From Pseudomonadota bacterium (GTDB lineage: Bacteria; Pseudomonadota; Gammaproteobacteria; Steroidobacterales; Steroidobacteraceae): a stretch of DNA of 50,513 nt. The position numbers and the translations under genes are program-made. Below are positions 1 to 7,550 of this stretch, piece after piece. Position 1 is the first letter of the stretch, and each line of letters opens with the position of its first letter. Under the pieces are notes generated by a model. The model worked only from the letters and a program-made list of their open reading frames with translations, was not told where the DNA came from and did no database searches. The stretch lies in the NCBI GenBank assembly GCA_021805275.1, contig JAJZFQ010000230.1, positions 1-50,513 of the forward strand, given 5' to 3'.

Positions 1-891
1 CATCAGCGGGAAATACGAGAAGAACGCTGCCACGGCAAAGGCGAATGCGAACCACGACAGGAGGAAGCGGCCGAAGGGCGTGTCGAGCGCCCCGCGCAGG
101 CCGCGCAGGCCGCGCAGGCCGCGCAGGCCGCGCAGGCCGCGCAGGTCCATCCAATCGACGTGCAGCCCGATGCCCGAGGGCCGGCTGAGCCGCGGAAAGC
201 GCGCCAGCGCCCGGATGTCGAGCCGGGCGTGAACCGGCCGGTGGCGGTTCCCGGCAGGCCGGACGGATCCGGCGGTGCGGGCAGGCAGGCCGATGCCGCC
301 CAGCGCCGCGGCGACGGCGATGAGTGCCACCGATCCCCACAGCGCCGCCGCAAACCCCCCGCTCGAGACCGCCGCGGCTGCGATCAGTCCGAAGACCTCG
401 CCCGCGGCATTGAAGCTCTGCAGCCAGCCGATGCGCGCCTCCCATTGCGCCTGCGGCGCAAAGTCGACGACGAACAGCGTGGCGAGCGTCGCAGCGCCGC
501 CCGAGCCGGCGCCTGCGGCGAACGCGCCCGCCAGCCACAGCGGGAGCGCCGTGAACAGCAGCAGCACTGTGATGCCGGCGCCGGTGAGCAGGAAGCTGCC
601 GACGAACAGCCGGTGATGCGCCTGGGTGCGCTCGGCGCTCATGCCCCACAGAGGTGAGCTCAGCAGTCCGAAATTGTACGCGCCGAGCACATAGGCGACC
701 GCCGCGAGGCTGTGGGACTGTGCCTCGACGGCGAGCGGCAGCAGCACCGGCAGGAGGCCCGCAGTCACCATGCCGAGCAGCAGGTACGCCAGGTACCACG
801 GGCGGATGAAGCGGCGCGGCGCGCTCAGTGCGCCCAGCACCAGCTCCAGAGGGTCGCCGTGTCGCGTCCGTTCAGTCTGCGGAGTCGTCAA
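1..891 (-). CDS. MFS transporter, 3' end cut by the window edge
   Basis: Read on the minus strand, this frame stays open to base 1 and gives at least 297 residues of a hydrophobic multi-span protein. Transmembrane-like stretches follow one another from about residue 40, with short loops carrying positive charge. This fits the major facilitator superfamily, and an efflux or uptake role for the substrate of the adjoining catabolic genes is inferred. I chose the TTG at 891 because GGAAGG lies about 11 bases upstream and the frame has a TAA about 13 codons further up. The ATG at 771 would cut into the first membrane span. The loop around residues 245-262 is made of six Arg-Gly-Leu-type repeats (see the repeat entry) and would be the central cytoplasmic loop. 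The gene is divergent from the PrnB-like gene at 1095. The substrate cannot be named. Confidence 0.75.
   Translation of the reverse strand, partial: MTTPQTERTRHGDPLELVLGALSAPRRFIRPWYLAYLLLGMVTAGLLPVLLPLAVEAQSHSLAAVAYVLGAYNFGLLSSPLWGMSAERTQAHHRLFVGSFLLTGAGITVLLLFTALPLWLAGAFAAGAGSGGAATLATLFVVDFAPQAQWEARIGWLQSFNAAGEVFGLIAAAAVSSGGFAAALWGSVALIAVAAALGGIGLPARTAGSVRPAGNRHRPVHARLDIRALARFPRLSRPSGIGLHVDWMDLRGLRGLRGLRGLRGLRGALDTPFGRFLLSWFAFAFAVAAFFSYFPLM
94..147. repeat. Six tandem 9-bp units inside the MFS gene
   Basis: GCGCAGGCC occurs five times in perfect tandem from 94 to 138, and a sixth copy with one change (GCGCAGGTC) fills 139-147. The unit is a multiple of three, so the transporter frame is kept. 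On the minus strand it encodes Leu-Arg-Gly repeated in the predicted central loop. Confidence 0.95.
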
Positions 892-926
892 TCGTGGTGA
901 TGCCTTCCGAGCCGCCGGGAACAGAT

Positions 927-932
927 ATTATA
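927..932 (-). promoter_or_regulatory. Possible -10 element for the MFS gene
   Basis: A perfect TATAAT lies on the minus strand in an AT-rich island (922-938) that is rare in this GC-rich DNA, about 36 bases before the proposed TTG start. The -35 match is poor (TGGATC at 17-base spacing). The same island reads TATAAG on the plus strand and could serve the gene at 1095. Confidence 0.25.
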
Positions 933-1094
933 AGTATCGACGCCCGGCCGATCCACCCGCGGCGGTCTGTGCGCACGGCCCGGGGACGGCAGCCGTTCTG
1001 CGCCGCCGCGTGGCCGGGACCCCAATCGAAACAATGTTCCGCGCCCGCTGCCGGACAATGCTGCGCTCCAACAGGGCGATCCCGAGGGCGAGAC

Positions 1095-2270
1095 GTGAGC
1101 AGCAGGGCCGAGGCATTCGAACATTGGATCCGCACCGCGTTCGTCGACATCAACACCGAGCTCGAAGAGCGCTACTTCGCCGGGACCGACCGCTCGCAGG
1201 TGACGGGCGTGGGTGAGTCCTTGAAGCAGGCACTGCAGGCAGAGGGTCACGCGCACGTTCTCGCTCTGCTCCAGGAAGGCAACACCGGCGAGGGGTTCCA
1301 GAGCGGCTTTGGGGTCCTCGGCAGCGTCGGCATGTATCTGGCCGCGCTGCGTCGACACGAGCTGACCAACCCGGCGCGCGAAGAGCGCTCGCCGTTCCCG
1401 GAGGCCTCCGCGCTCGCGCTGCACGTCGGCGCCTCGCTCGGCATGGCGCCGCGGTTCACCACCAGCCACCTGGCGACGCACAACCGCGCACGCGCCGGCG
1501 TGCGCAAGAGCTTCACGCGGCTGCGCGACGAATTTCTCTTCATCGACGAGAACACCCGCGGCATCCTCTCGCTGCAGCTCGCCGCCGATGCCCTGAGCGC
1601 CATCGTGCACCTGGGCGTGTCCAGTCCGGTCGCCGATGTGATGTTCACGGCAGCCAGGCGCTCGCTTGAGGAGGTGCTGCGGATCAATGCGCGTCTGATG
1701 GAGCGGCTGGACGTCGAGCGGTTCTTCTATTCCGTGCGGCCCTACTACAAGCCGTATCGCGTCGGCCGGCAGGAGTACCGCGGCGCCAACGCGGGGGATT
1801 TCTCAGGCATCAACGAGCTCGATCTGCTGCTCGGGGTGTGCCGCGCCAACGACCCGTACTACGCGCAGCTGCTGGTGGACAAAATGCTGTTCATGCTCCC
1901 GGCGGACCAGGCCCGCTTGCGCGAGTGCATGACCTACAAGAGCCTGCTCGATGAGCTACTCGAGCTGCTGCCCGCGCACCGGCACGCGGACTGGTTCCGG
2001 CACAACGCGCAGGCCTACCTCGAGGTGTGCGACCTGTTCGGCCGCTACGCCGCTCAGCACCACGACGGCCTGGTCAGCCGCTTCATCGCCGCACCCGCCG
2101 CGACTCTCGAGGCGCGGAGCCTCGAGGGCATCACCGCCAGCGGCCCGCCGCTGCCGGTGCTGCTGCGGGCGCTGGAAGTGCTGCGCGACCTGCGCCTCGG
2201 TGCCGCGCGGCGGGACATCCCGACGCGTCACGAGGATCTGGCCCGCCTGCGCGAGGCGATCACCGGCTGA
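1095..2270 (+). CDS. PrnB-like (DUF1864) protein, indole dioxygenase superfamily
   Basis: The 391-residue product matches, from memory of the family, the PrnB/DUF1864 proteins, heme proteins with the tryptophan/indoleamine 2,3-dioxygenase fold. PrnB rearranges 7-chlorotryptophan in pyrrolnitrin synthesis. Supporting blocks are GMYLAALRRHE near residue 79, LRDEFLFIDE near 142, FFYSVRPYYKPYRVG near 208 and YRGANAGDFSGINELDLLLG near 227. GTG at 1095 is preferred because GAGG lies seven bases upstream and family similarity begins just after it; the frame is open further up to about 828 but that stretch has no similarity. The gene converges on the old-yellow-enzyme gene at 2292, 21 bases away. An oxidative role on tryptophan, indole or a derivative is inferred from the fold and the anthraniloyl-CoA-type operon next door. 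The heme ligand cannot be fixed from sequence alone. Confidence 0.65.
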   Translation: MSSRAEAFEHWIRTAFVDINTELEERYFAGTDRSQVTGVGESLKQALQAEGHAHVLALLQEGNTGEGFQSGFGVLGSVGMYLAALRRHELTNPAREERSPFPEASALALHVGASLGMAPRFTTSHLATHNRARAGVRKSFTRLRDEFLFIDENTRGILSLQLAADALSAIVHLGVSSPVADVMFTAARRSLEEVLRINARLMERLDVERFFYSVRPYYKPYRVGRQEYRGANAGDFSGINELDLLLGVCRANDPYYAQLLVDKMLFMLPADQARLRECMTYKSLLDELLELLPAHRHADWFRHNAQAYLEVCDLFGRYAAQHHDGLVSRFIAAPAATLEARSLEGITASGPPLPVLLRALEVLRDLRLGAARRDIPTRHEDLARLREAITG

Positions 2271-2291
2271 GGGCGCGCAGCCACCGTCCAC

Positions 2292-3749
2292 CTATGGCGT
2301 CCACCGCGGGGCGATCAGGCGGCGTTTGCCGTCGGCCGACCGCGCGATGCCGGGCTCGTCCAGGCGCTCGCGGTCCCACAGCTCGCAGGTCACCTCGCGG
2401 TGCCGCTGGTCGAGCGCCTCGCAGTAGTTGGTGTACAGGCACAGGCGCACCTCGGCGCCGCGGCCTGAGCGCACTTTGACGAACCAGTCCGGGTCGGCCA
2501 GAGCCTGGCGCGCAAAGCCCACCGCGTCTGCGGTCCCGTCGGCGAGGATCGCCTCGGCCTGCTCGAAGTTGTGGATGCCGCCGGCGACCACCAGCGGTGT
2601 GGCGTGACCCTCGGCGCGGATCGCCCGGCGGATGTACGCCGCCGGCTCGAGATTGCGGCCGAACGGGCCGCGCGCGTCGGAGTAATACGAGGGCATGCAC
2701 TCGTAACCGCTGCGGCCGGTGTAGGGATAGGCGGCCTCGCCGACCTTCGGCTGGGCGGCGTCGTCGAACTTTCCGCCGCGCGAGAGGGACAGGAAGTCCA
2801 TGCCGGCGCGAGCGAACGCGCAGCCGAACGCCGCGGCGTCCTCCAGAGGTGTGCCGCCCGGAATGCACTCCTCGGCCAGGAAGCGGCAGCCGACCGCGAA
2901 ATTCACGCCGACCTCGGCGCGCACGCGCCGGTAGACCTCGAGCGCCAGGCGCAACCGTCCGTCGATCCCCCCGCCGTAGCCGTCGCTGCGGGTGTTGAGT
3001 CTGGAGAGAAACGACGCCAGGGTGTAGGCGTGGGCGTAATGCAGCTCCACGCCGTCGAATCCGGCAGATCGTGCCCGCCGTGCGGCGTCGGCAAACAGTG
3101 CGGGGAGTTGCCGGGGCAGCTCCGCGATGTGAGGCAGGTCCAGGTCGGTGACGCGTTCGCGCTGACCGAACTGGAGCGCTTCGAGCTCGTGCGGCGTGAG
3201 GATGTCGGCTAACTCTGCGTGCGGGCGCTGGGACAACCACGCGCGCACCTCGGAGTCGGATGCCGACGGCACGCCGAAGGCCGCACGGTGCCGCTCAGTG
3301 ATCTGCAGAAATTCCTGCAGGAAGCGCGTCGGATCCGGCCGGCGGCGAATGGCCAGAAAGTCGATCAACTGGATGAACAGACGCGTCTGCCCGCCGCTCG
3401 CAGCGCGCACCCGCCCAACCAGTTCGCGCAGTCCCGCGATGAATCGATCGTCCCCGATGCGCAGCAGCGGGCCGCTCGGCACCTCGCGGATGCCGGTCGC
3501 CTCGAGCACGATCGCGCCGGGGCGGCCGCGCGCGAAGCGCTCGTACCACTCGATGACGTTCGCCGTGACGAATCCATCGCTGCTGGCGCGCCAGGGCACC
3601 ATCGCCGGCACCCAGGTGCGCTGCGCGAGGCGGGTGGGTCCGAGGGCTATCGGCGAGAACAGCCGCGAGGCGGCGGCCTCGGCCGGCGTCGGCCACCGGC
3701 CGCCGCCGCAGGCATGGCGGATTCGCTCGGGCGGTCGCCACGTGCTCAT
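2292..3749 (-). CDS. NADH:flavin oxidoreductase, old yellow enzyme family
   Basis: The 485-residue protein has the FMN TIM-barrel of the old yellow enzyme/2,4-dienoyl-CoA reductase family. The N-terminal part reads LFSPIALGPTRLAQRTWVPAM, the barrel core near residue 231 has ELHYAHAYTLASFLSRLNTR with YGG following, and VVAGGIHN near 386 is the phosphate-binding end. It stops well short of the roughly 670 residues of FadH, so the C-terminal FAD/NAD domains are absent. A Cys-rich tail near 440-460 (CLYTNYCEA then a further Cys) may be a reduced iron-sulfur or structural remnant. It is the last gene of the operon that begins at 9832, 33 bases after the RidA gene. A role in reducing an unsaturated ring or acyl-CoA intermediate is inferred. 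Confidence 0.85.
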   Translation of the reverse strand: MSTWRPPERIRHACGGGRWPTPAEAAASRLFSPIALGPTRLAQRTWVPAMVPWRASSDGFVTANVIEWYERFARGRPGAIVLEATGIREVPSGPLLRIGDDRFIAGLRELVGRVRAASGGQTRLFIQLIDFLAIRRRPDPTRFLQEFLQITERHRAAFGVPSASDSEVRAWLSQRPHAELADILTPHELEALQFGQRERVTDLDLPHIAELPRQLPALFADAARRARSAGFDGVELHYAHAYTLASFLSRLNTRSDGYGGGIDGRLRLALEVYRRVRAEVGVNFAVGCRFLAEECIPGGTPLEDAAAFGCAFARAGMDFLSLSRGGKFDDAAQPKVGEAAYPYTGRSGYECMPSYYSDARGPFGRNLEPAAYIRRAIRAEGHATPLVVAGGIHNFEQAEAILADGTADAVGFARQALADPDWFVKVRSGRGAEVRLCLYTNYCEALDQRHREVTCELWDRERLDEPGIARSADGKRRLIAPRWTP

Positions 3750-3782
3750 GGGTGCTCGGGCGTGCGTATTCGTGCCGCGGGG

Positions 3783-4184
3783 TTAGGGCAGCACCGCCGT
3801 GGCCTCGATCTCCACCTTGGCCCGCTCTTCGACGAGCGCGGCGACCCCGACGGCGGTCATTGCCGGGAAGTGCCGGCCCATCACGTCCCGGTAGGCCGCC
3901 CCGATCTCCTTCAGCTCCGCGAGGTATTCGGCGCGGCTGGTGAGATACCAGGTCATGCGCACGATGTGCTCGGGGCCGGCGCCGGCGCAAGCGAGCACCG
4001 CCACCACGTTGCGCAGCGCCTGTCCGGTCTGCTCGGCCAGCCCGTCGCTCGCGAACTGGCCGCTGCGCGGGTCCCAGCCGACCTGGCCGGCGACGAAGAC
4101 CTGCCGTCCCGTGGCAAGCACGCCATTGCTGTAGCCCGAGGGGCGCTCCCAGCCAGGTGGCTGCAGGATCTCGAACAGGTCCAA
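3783..4184 (-). CDS. RidA family (YjgF/UK114) imine/enamine deaminase-like protein
   Basis: The 133 residues cover a whole RidA fold. YSNGVLATGRQVFVAGQVGWD near residue 18 and NVVAVLACAGAGPEHIVRMTWYL near 60 are family blocks, and VEIEATAVLP closes the protein. RidA proteins trim reactive enamines and imines to ketones and ammonia. In 2-aminobenzoyl-CoA breakdown the ring product carries an enamine amino group that must be lost, so a pathway-specific deamination role is likely (inference). The canonical active-site Arg near residue 105 is not obvious: the C-terminal block reads VEERAKVEIEA, with Glu-Arg-Ala in place of the usual pre-strand motif. The gene starts one base after the acyl-CoA dehydrogenase stop and is therefore translationally coupled. 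Confidence 0.9.
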   Translation of the reverse strand: MDLFEILQPPGWERPSGYSNGVLATGRQVFVAGQVGWDPRSGQFASDGLAEQTGQALRNVVAVLACAGAGPEHIVRMTWYLTSRAEYLAELKEIGAAYRDVMGRHFPAMTAVGVAALVEERAKVEIEATAVLP

Positions 4185-4185
4185 C

Positions 4186-5394
4186 TCAGCTTCCTCGCGA
4201 CGGACGCAGCAGTTCGCGGCCGATGATCAGTTTCTGCACCTCGGTTGCTCCTTCGTAAATGCGCAATGCCCGGATGTCGCGATACAGACGCTCCACCCGC
4301 TCCCCGCGCGTCACGCCGCGCCCGCCGAACAGCTGTACGGCCCGATCGATGACGCGCTGCGCGGTCTCGGTCGCGGTCATCTTCGCCATCGCCACCTCTT
4401 TCACTGCGGACTCGCCGCGATCGCGCAGCCACGCGGCGCGGTAGGTCAGCAGCCGCGCCGCGTCGAGTTCGCTCGCCATGTCGGCGAGGGCGGCCTGCGT
4501 CAACTGGAAGTCCGCCAGCCTCCGGCCGAACATCTGCCGCTGGGTGACCTGCGCCAGCGACGCATCGAACGCGCTCTGGGCTAGGCCGAGCGCGGCGCCG
4601 GCCACGGTGGTCCGGAACACATCGAGCGTGCGCATCGCGAGCTTGAAGCCCTCGCCGTGCGCGCCGAGCTGCTGGGCACTGGCCACGCGGCAGTCCGTGA
4701 AGCGCAGCCGCGCCAGCGGGTGCGGCGAGATCGGCTCGATCCGCTCGGCCACCTCCAGTCCCGGTGTGTCGGCATCCACCACGAAGGCGCTGATGCCCTC
4801 CGCGCTCACCGATCCGTCCGCGCGGCGCTGCGGCTCGCTCGTGCGGGCGAACACACAGTAGAAATCCGCGATGCCGCCGTTGGAGATCCAGGTCTTCTCC
4901 CCATCGAGCCGGTACCCGTCGCGGGTGCGCTGCGCCCGGCACTCGAGCGCGGCGACATCCGAGCCCGCGTTCGGTTCCGACAGCGCGAAAGCGGCGATCG
5001 CTTCGCCGCTGGCCACCTTCGGCAGGTAGCGCGCACGCAGCTCGGGCGAACCGGCGAGCGAGATCGGACCGCTGCCAAGACCCTGCATGGCGAACACGAA
5101 GTCCGCCAGCGCGTCGTGCCGCGCCAGCGTCTCGCGGATCAGCGCCAGAGTCCGCACGTCGAAGCGCGCGCCGAGCGAGTCGGCCGGTGCGCCGGGATCG
5201 GCGATCGAGTGACGGGTCCAGCCTGCCTCCCCCATCGCGCGGGCGAGCGCGCGGCACGAAGCGCCGAGCGCGGTGGCGTTCTCGGTGGCCGGCGGAACCG
5301 CCAAGTGCTGCGCGGCCCACGCCTCCAGCCGCTCGGCGAGCTCGCGGTGCTCGGGCGCGAAGAAAGGCCAGGCGAGCGGATGGGCGGCGTCCAT
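4186..5394 (-). CDS. Acyl-CoA dehydrogenase
   Basis: The 402-residue product has the full acyl-CoA dehydrogenase layout: an alpha-helical N-terminal domain, the FAD-binding middle with [16 protein letters not shown] near residue 130 and [19 protein letters not shown] near 160, and a C-terminal helical domain with [12 protein letters not shown] near 350 and [15 protein letters not shown] near 380. The usual IYEGT is IYEGA here. ATG at 5394 is chosen because it lies five bases after the enoyl-CoA hydratase stop; the frame runs open to 5478, which would overlap that gene for no gain. It would oxidise the acyl-CoA made after ring opening. A shift to another substrate, such as a cyclic acyl-CoA, is possible. 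Confidence 0.92.
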   Translation of the reverse strand: MDAAHPLAWPFFAPEHRELAERLEAWAAQHLAVPPATENATALGASCRALARAMGEAGWTRHSIADPGAPADSLGARFDVRTLALIRETLARHDALADFVFAMQGLGSGPISLAGSPELRARYLPKVASGEAIAAFALSEPNAGSDVAALECRAQRTRDGYRLDGEKTWISNGGIADFYCVFARTSEPQRRADGSVSAEGISAFVVDADTPGLEVAERIEPISPHPLARLRFTDCRVASAQQLGAHGEGFKLAMRTLDVFRTTVAGAALGLAQSAFDASLAQVTQRQMFGRRLADFQLTQAALADMASELDAARLLTYRAAWLRDRGESAVKEVAMAKMTATETAQRVIDRAVQLFGGRGVTRGERVERLYRDIRALRIYEGATEVQKLIIGRELLRPSRGS

Positions 5395-5399
5395 GACGC

Positions 5400-6227
5400 T
5401 CAGTCTCCCTCGAACTGCGGCTTCTGTTTGGCCACGAACGCCTGGTACGCGCGGTGAAAATCGCGCGTCTGCATGCACTGGGCCTGCGCCTCAGCCTCCG
5501 CCTCGATGGCCGCATCGAGCGGCAGATGCCATTCGGCGTGCAGCATCCGCTTGGTCATGGCATGGGCGGCGCTGGGACCGTGGGCCATCTCCCCGGCGAG
5601 GCCGCACGCCGCCGCGAGCAGGCGTTCGCCCGGCTCGAGCCGGTTGAAGAAGCCCCAGGCGAGCCCTTCCTCGGCCGACATCGCCCGCCCCGTGTAGAGC
5701 AGCTCCGCTGCGCGCCCCTGACCGATGATGCGGGGCAGGATGGCGCAGGCGCCCATGTCGCACCCGGCCAGTCCCACGCGAGTGAATAGAAACGCGGTGC
5801 GGGCGTTAGGCGTGCCGAGCCTGAAGTCCGAGGCCATGGCGAGGATCGCTCCGGCACCGGCGCACACGCCGTCGACGGCCGCGACGATGGGTTGCGGGCA
5901 GGCACGCATCGCCTTGACCAGCTCGCCGGTCATGCGCGTGAAGGCCAACAGGCCCTGCGCATCCATGCGGGTCAGCGGCCCGATGATCTCGTGCACGTCA
6001 CCCCCGGAGCAAAAATTCCCGCCCGCACCGGTGATGACCAGCGCGCGGATGGCGGGCGCCGCGACCAGCGCGCGGAACAGGTCGCGCAGCTCGGCGTACG
6101 AGTCGAACGTCAGAGGATTCTTGCGCTCGGGCCGATCGAGGGTGATCACCCCGACGTGCTCCTCGGCGTGCCAGCGGAAATGCCGCGGTTGAAAGCGATC
6201 GATGTCGAAGGAGGTCGTGCCGTTCAT
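5400..6227 (-). CDS. Enoyl-CoA hydratase/isomerase family protein
   Basis: The 275-residue protein has the crotonase fold. [13 protein letters not shown] near residue 69 forms the first oxyanion strand, [28 protein letters not shown] near 112 the second, and [34 protein letters not shown] follows. Glu residues at the usual hydratase positions are not both clear: the region reads [14 protein letters not shown], so ring hydrolase or isomerase chemistry is as likely as simple hydration. The gene lies 10 bases after the MarR gene and five before the acyl-CoA dehydrogenase start. In 2-aminobenzoyl-CoA and related pathways a crotonase often performs the ring-opening hydrolysis, which would fit here (inference). 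Confidence 0.9.
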   Translation of the reverse strand: MNGTTSFDIDRFQPRHFRWHAEEHVGVITLDRPERKNPLTFDSYAELRDLFRALVAAPAIRALVITGAGGNFCSGGDVHEIIGPLTRMDAQGLLAFTRMTGELVKAMRACPQPIVAAVDGVCAGAGAILAMASDFRLGTPNARTAFLFTRVGLAGCDMGACAILPRIIGQGRAAELLYTGRAMSAEEGLAWGFFNRLEPGERLLAAACGLAGEMAHGPSAAHAMTKRMLHAEWHLPLDAAIEAEAEAQAQCMQTRDFHRAYQAFVAKQKPQFEGD

Positions 6228-6237
6228 GAACAGGCCG

Positions 6238-6753
6238 TCAATGCGGGGAGGAGGACTGCACGAGCTGCTTCACCAGGCCGAGCAACTCCATCAGTTCGCG
6301 CTTCTGCCGGGCCGAGAGTCCCCCGAACAGGTCGATCACCCATTGCTCGTGCTCGCTTGCCATGCGCGCGAACTGTCGTCGGCCCTCGGCAGTCAGCTTT
6401 ACGCGGAACGCCCGCCGGTCGGCGGCGTCCACTTCGCGCACCACGAGCCGTTCCTTCTCCAGTCCGTCGGTGATACCCGTGACGTTGCCGCCGGTGACCA
6501 TCATGCGCTGCGACAGCGCGCTCATCTTCAGCCCCTCGGGCGCCCGCTCGAGCTGAGCCATCAGGTCGAAGCGCGGCAGGGTAGTGCCGAAGCGCGTCTG
6601 GAGGCTCTGGCGGATGCGCGCTTCGACCTGGTTGGTGCACGACAGCAGCCGCAGCCACAGGCGCAGCGAGATGTGGTGATCGTCGTGCAGGCGCGTTTCG
6701 GCATCGATCGGCGCTGCGCTCGTCTTGTCCCGGCTGTCATGGCCACGTGCCAT
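6238..6753 (-). CDS. MarR family transcriptional regulator
   Basis: The 171-residue product has a winged helix typical of MarR. The recognition region near residues 78-100 reads [28 protein letters not shown], and the wing has [16 protein letters not shown]. The N terminus and the last 35 residues form the helical dimer interface. Its ATG at 6753 shares one base with the SDR stop (TGATG), so it is embedded in the catabolic operon rather than placed at its edge. MarR repressors of aromatic operons commonly respond to the CoA thioester or acid of the pathway. A likely target is the palindrome inside the promoter at 9883-9911 (inference). The TetR protein at 14730 is the competing candidate for that site. 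Confidence 0.92.
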   Translation of the reverse strand: MARGHDSRDKTSAAPIDAETRLHDDHHISLRLWLRLLSCTNQVEARIRQSLQTRFGTTLPRFDLMAQLERAPEGLKMSALSQRMMVTGGNVTGITDGLEKERLVVREVDAADRRAFRVKLTAEGRRQFARMASEHEQWVIDLFGGLSARQKRELMELLGLVKQLVQSSSPH

Positions 6754-7550
6754 CAGTACACCTCGCCGCCGGCGATGGGCAGGCTCTGGCCGGTCACGCT
6801 CTCGGTGCCCGGGCGGACCAGCCAGCGCATCGCGTGAGCCACCTCCGCCGGTTGGATCAACCGCCGCTGCGGGTTCGACGCGAGCAGCGACTCGAGGGCT
6901 GCCTCGGGCGTGCGTCCGGTCTTGCGCACGATGTTCGCCACCGCATCCCGCACTATGTCCGTATCGGTAAATCCCGGGCACAGGGCATTGACAGTGATCG
7001 AGCGCGTGGCGTACTCGATCGCGAGGGAGCGCGTCAGGCCGATCACCCCGTGCTTCGCCGCCGCGTAGGCGGCGATGTACGCGCCGCCGCGCAGACCGGC
7101 GACGCTGGCGATGTTCACGATGCGCCCGAAGCTCTGCGCGAGCATGTCCGGCACGGCCTCGCGGCAGCAGAGGTAGGTGCCGGTGAGATTGACCGCGAGC
7201 AGCCCGTGCCAGAGCGATGGATCGGTGTCGGTGAACTTGGCGCTGGCGGCCTGACCGGCGTTGTTGATCAGGATGTGCACCGGTCCGAAGCCGCCGCGGG
7301 CGGCCGCGAACGCCCGGGCGACGGCCGCCGGCTCGGCGACATCGGTGGTGATCGGCTGCGCATGCTCCGGACCGCCGAGCCGCGCCGCGATCTGCTCGAG
7401 CCGGAGCCGGTCGCGGCCGAGCAGAGAAACGCGCGCTCCATCGGCGGCGAGCGCACTCGCGCAGGCCGCGCCGATGCCGCGCCCGGCGCCGGTCACGACC
7501 GCGTGCCGCCCGGCGAGCGGCTGCTGCGATGCGGCCTGTTTGGCCGGCAT
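6753..7550 (-). CDS. Short-chain dehydrogenase/reductase, 3-hydroxyacyl-CoA dehydrogenase-like
   Basis: The 265-residue SDR carries the NAD(P)-binding VVTGAGRGIG motif near residue 19, NNAG near 95, the catalytic Ser in VNIASVAGL and the YAAAK pair near 160. The C-terminal part has PGFTDTDIV, a usual substrate lid. ATG at 7550 shares one base with the stop of the monooxygenase/reductase gene; the frame is open upstream to 8009, but only as a shadow of that gene. In this operon it most likely oxidises a 3-hydroxyacyl-CoA, or reduces the 5-oxo group of the ring intermediate (inference). Between those two directions the sequence does not decide. Confidence 0.9.
   Translation of the reverse strand: MPAKQAASQQPLAGRHAVVTGAGRGIGAACASALAADGARVSLLGRDRLRLEQIAARLGGPEHAQPITTDVAEPAAVARAFAAARGGFGPVHILINNAGQAASAKFTDTDPSLWHGLLAVNLTGTYLCCREAVPDMLAQSFGRIVNIASVAGLRGGAYIAAYAAAKHGVIGLTRSLAIEYATRSITVNALCPGFTDTDIVRDAVANIVRKTGRTPEAALESLLASNPQRRLIQPAEVAHAMRWLVRPGTESVTGQSLPIAGGEVY

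Noticed and set aside
94..147. Tandem repeat read as a CRISPR-like array
   Set aside because: The units are 9 bases long, contiguous and without spacers, and they lie inside a coding frame.
888..1610. Minus-strand frame of 240 codons opposite the PrnB-like gene
   Set aside because: Its composition is Arg-, Ala- and Gly-rich shadow coding; the plus-strand frame shows family motifs.
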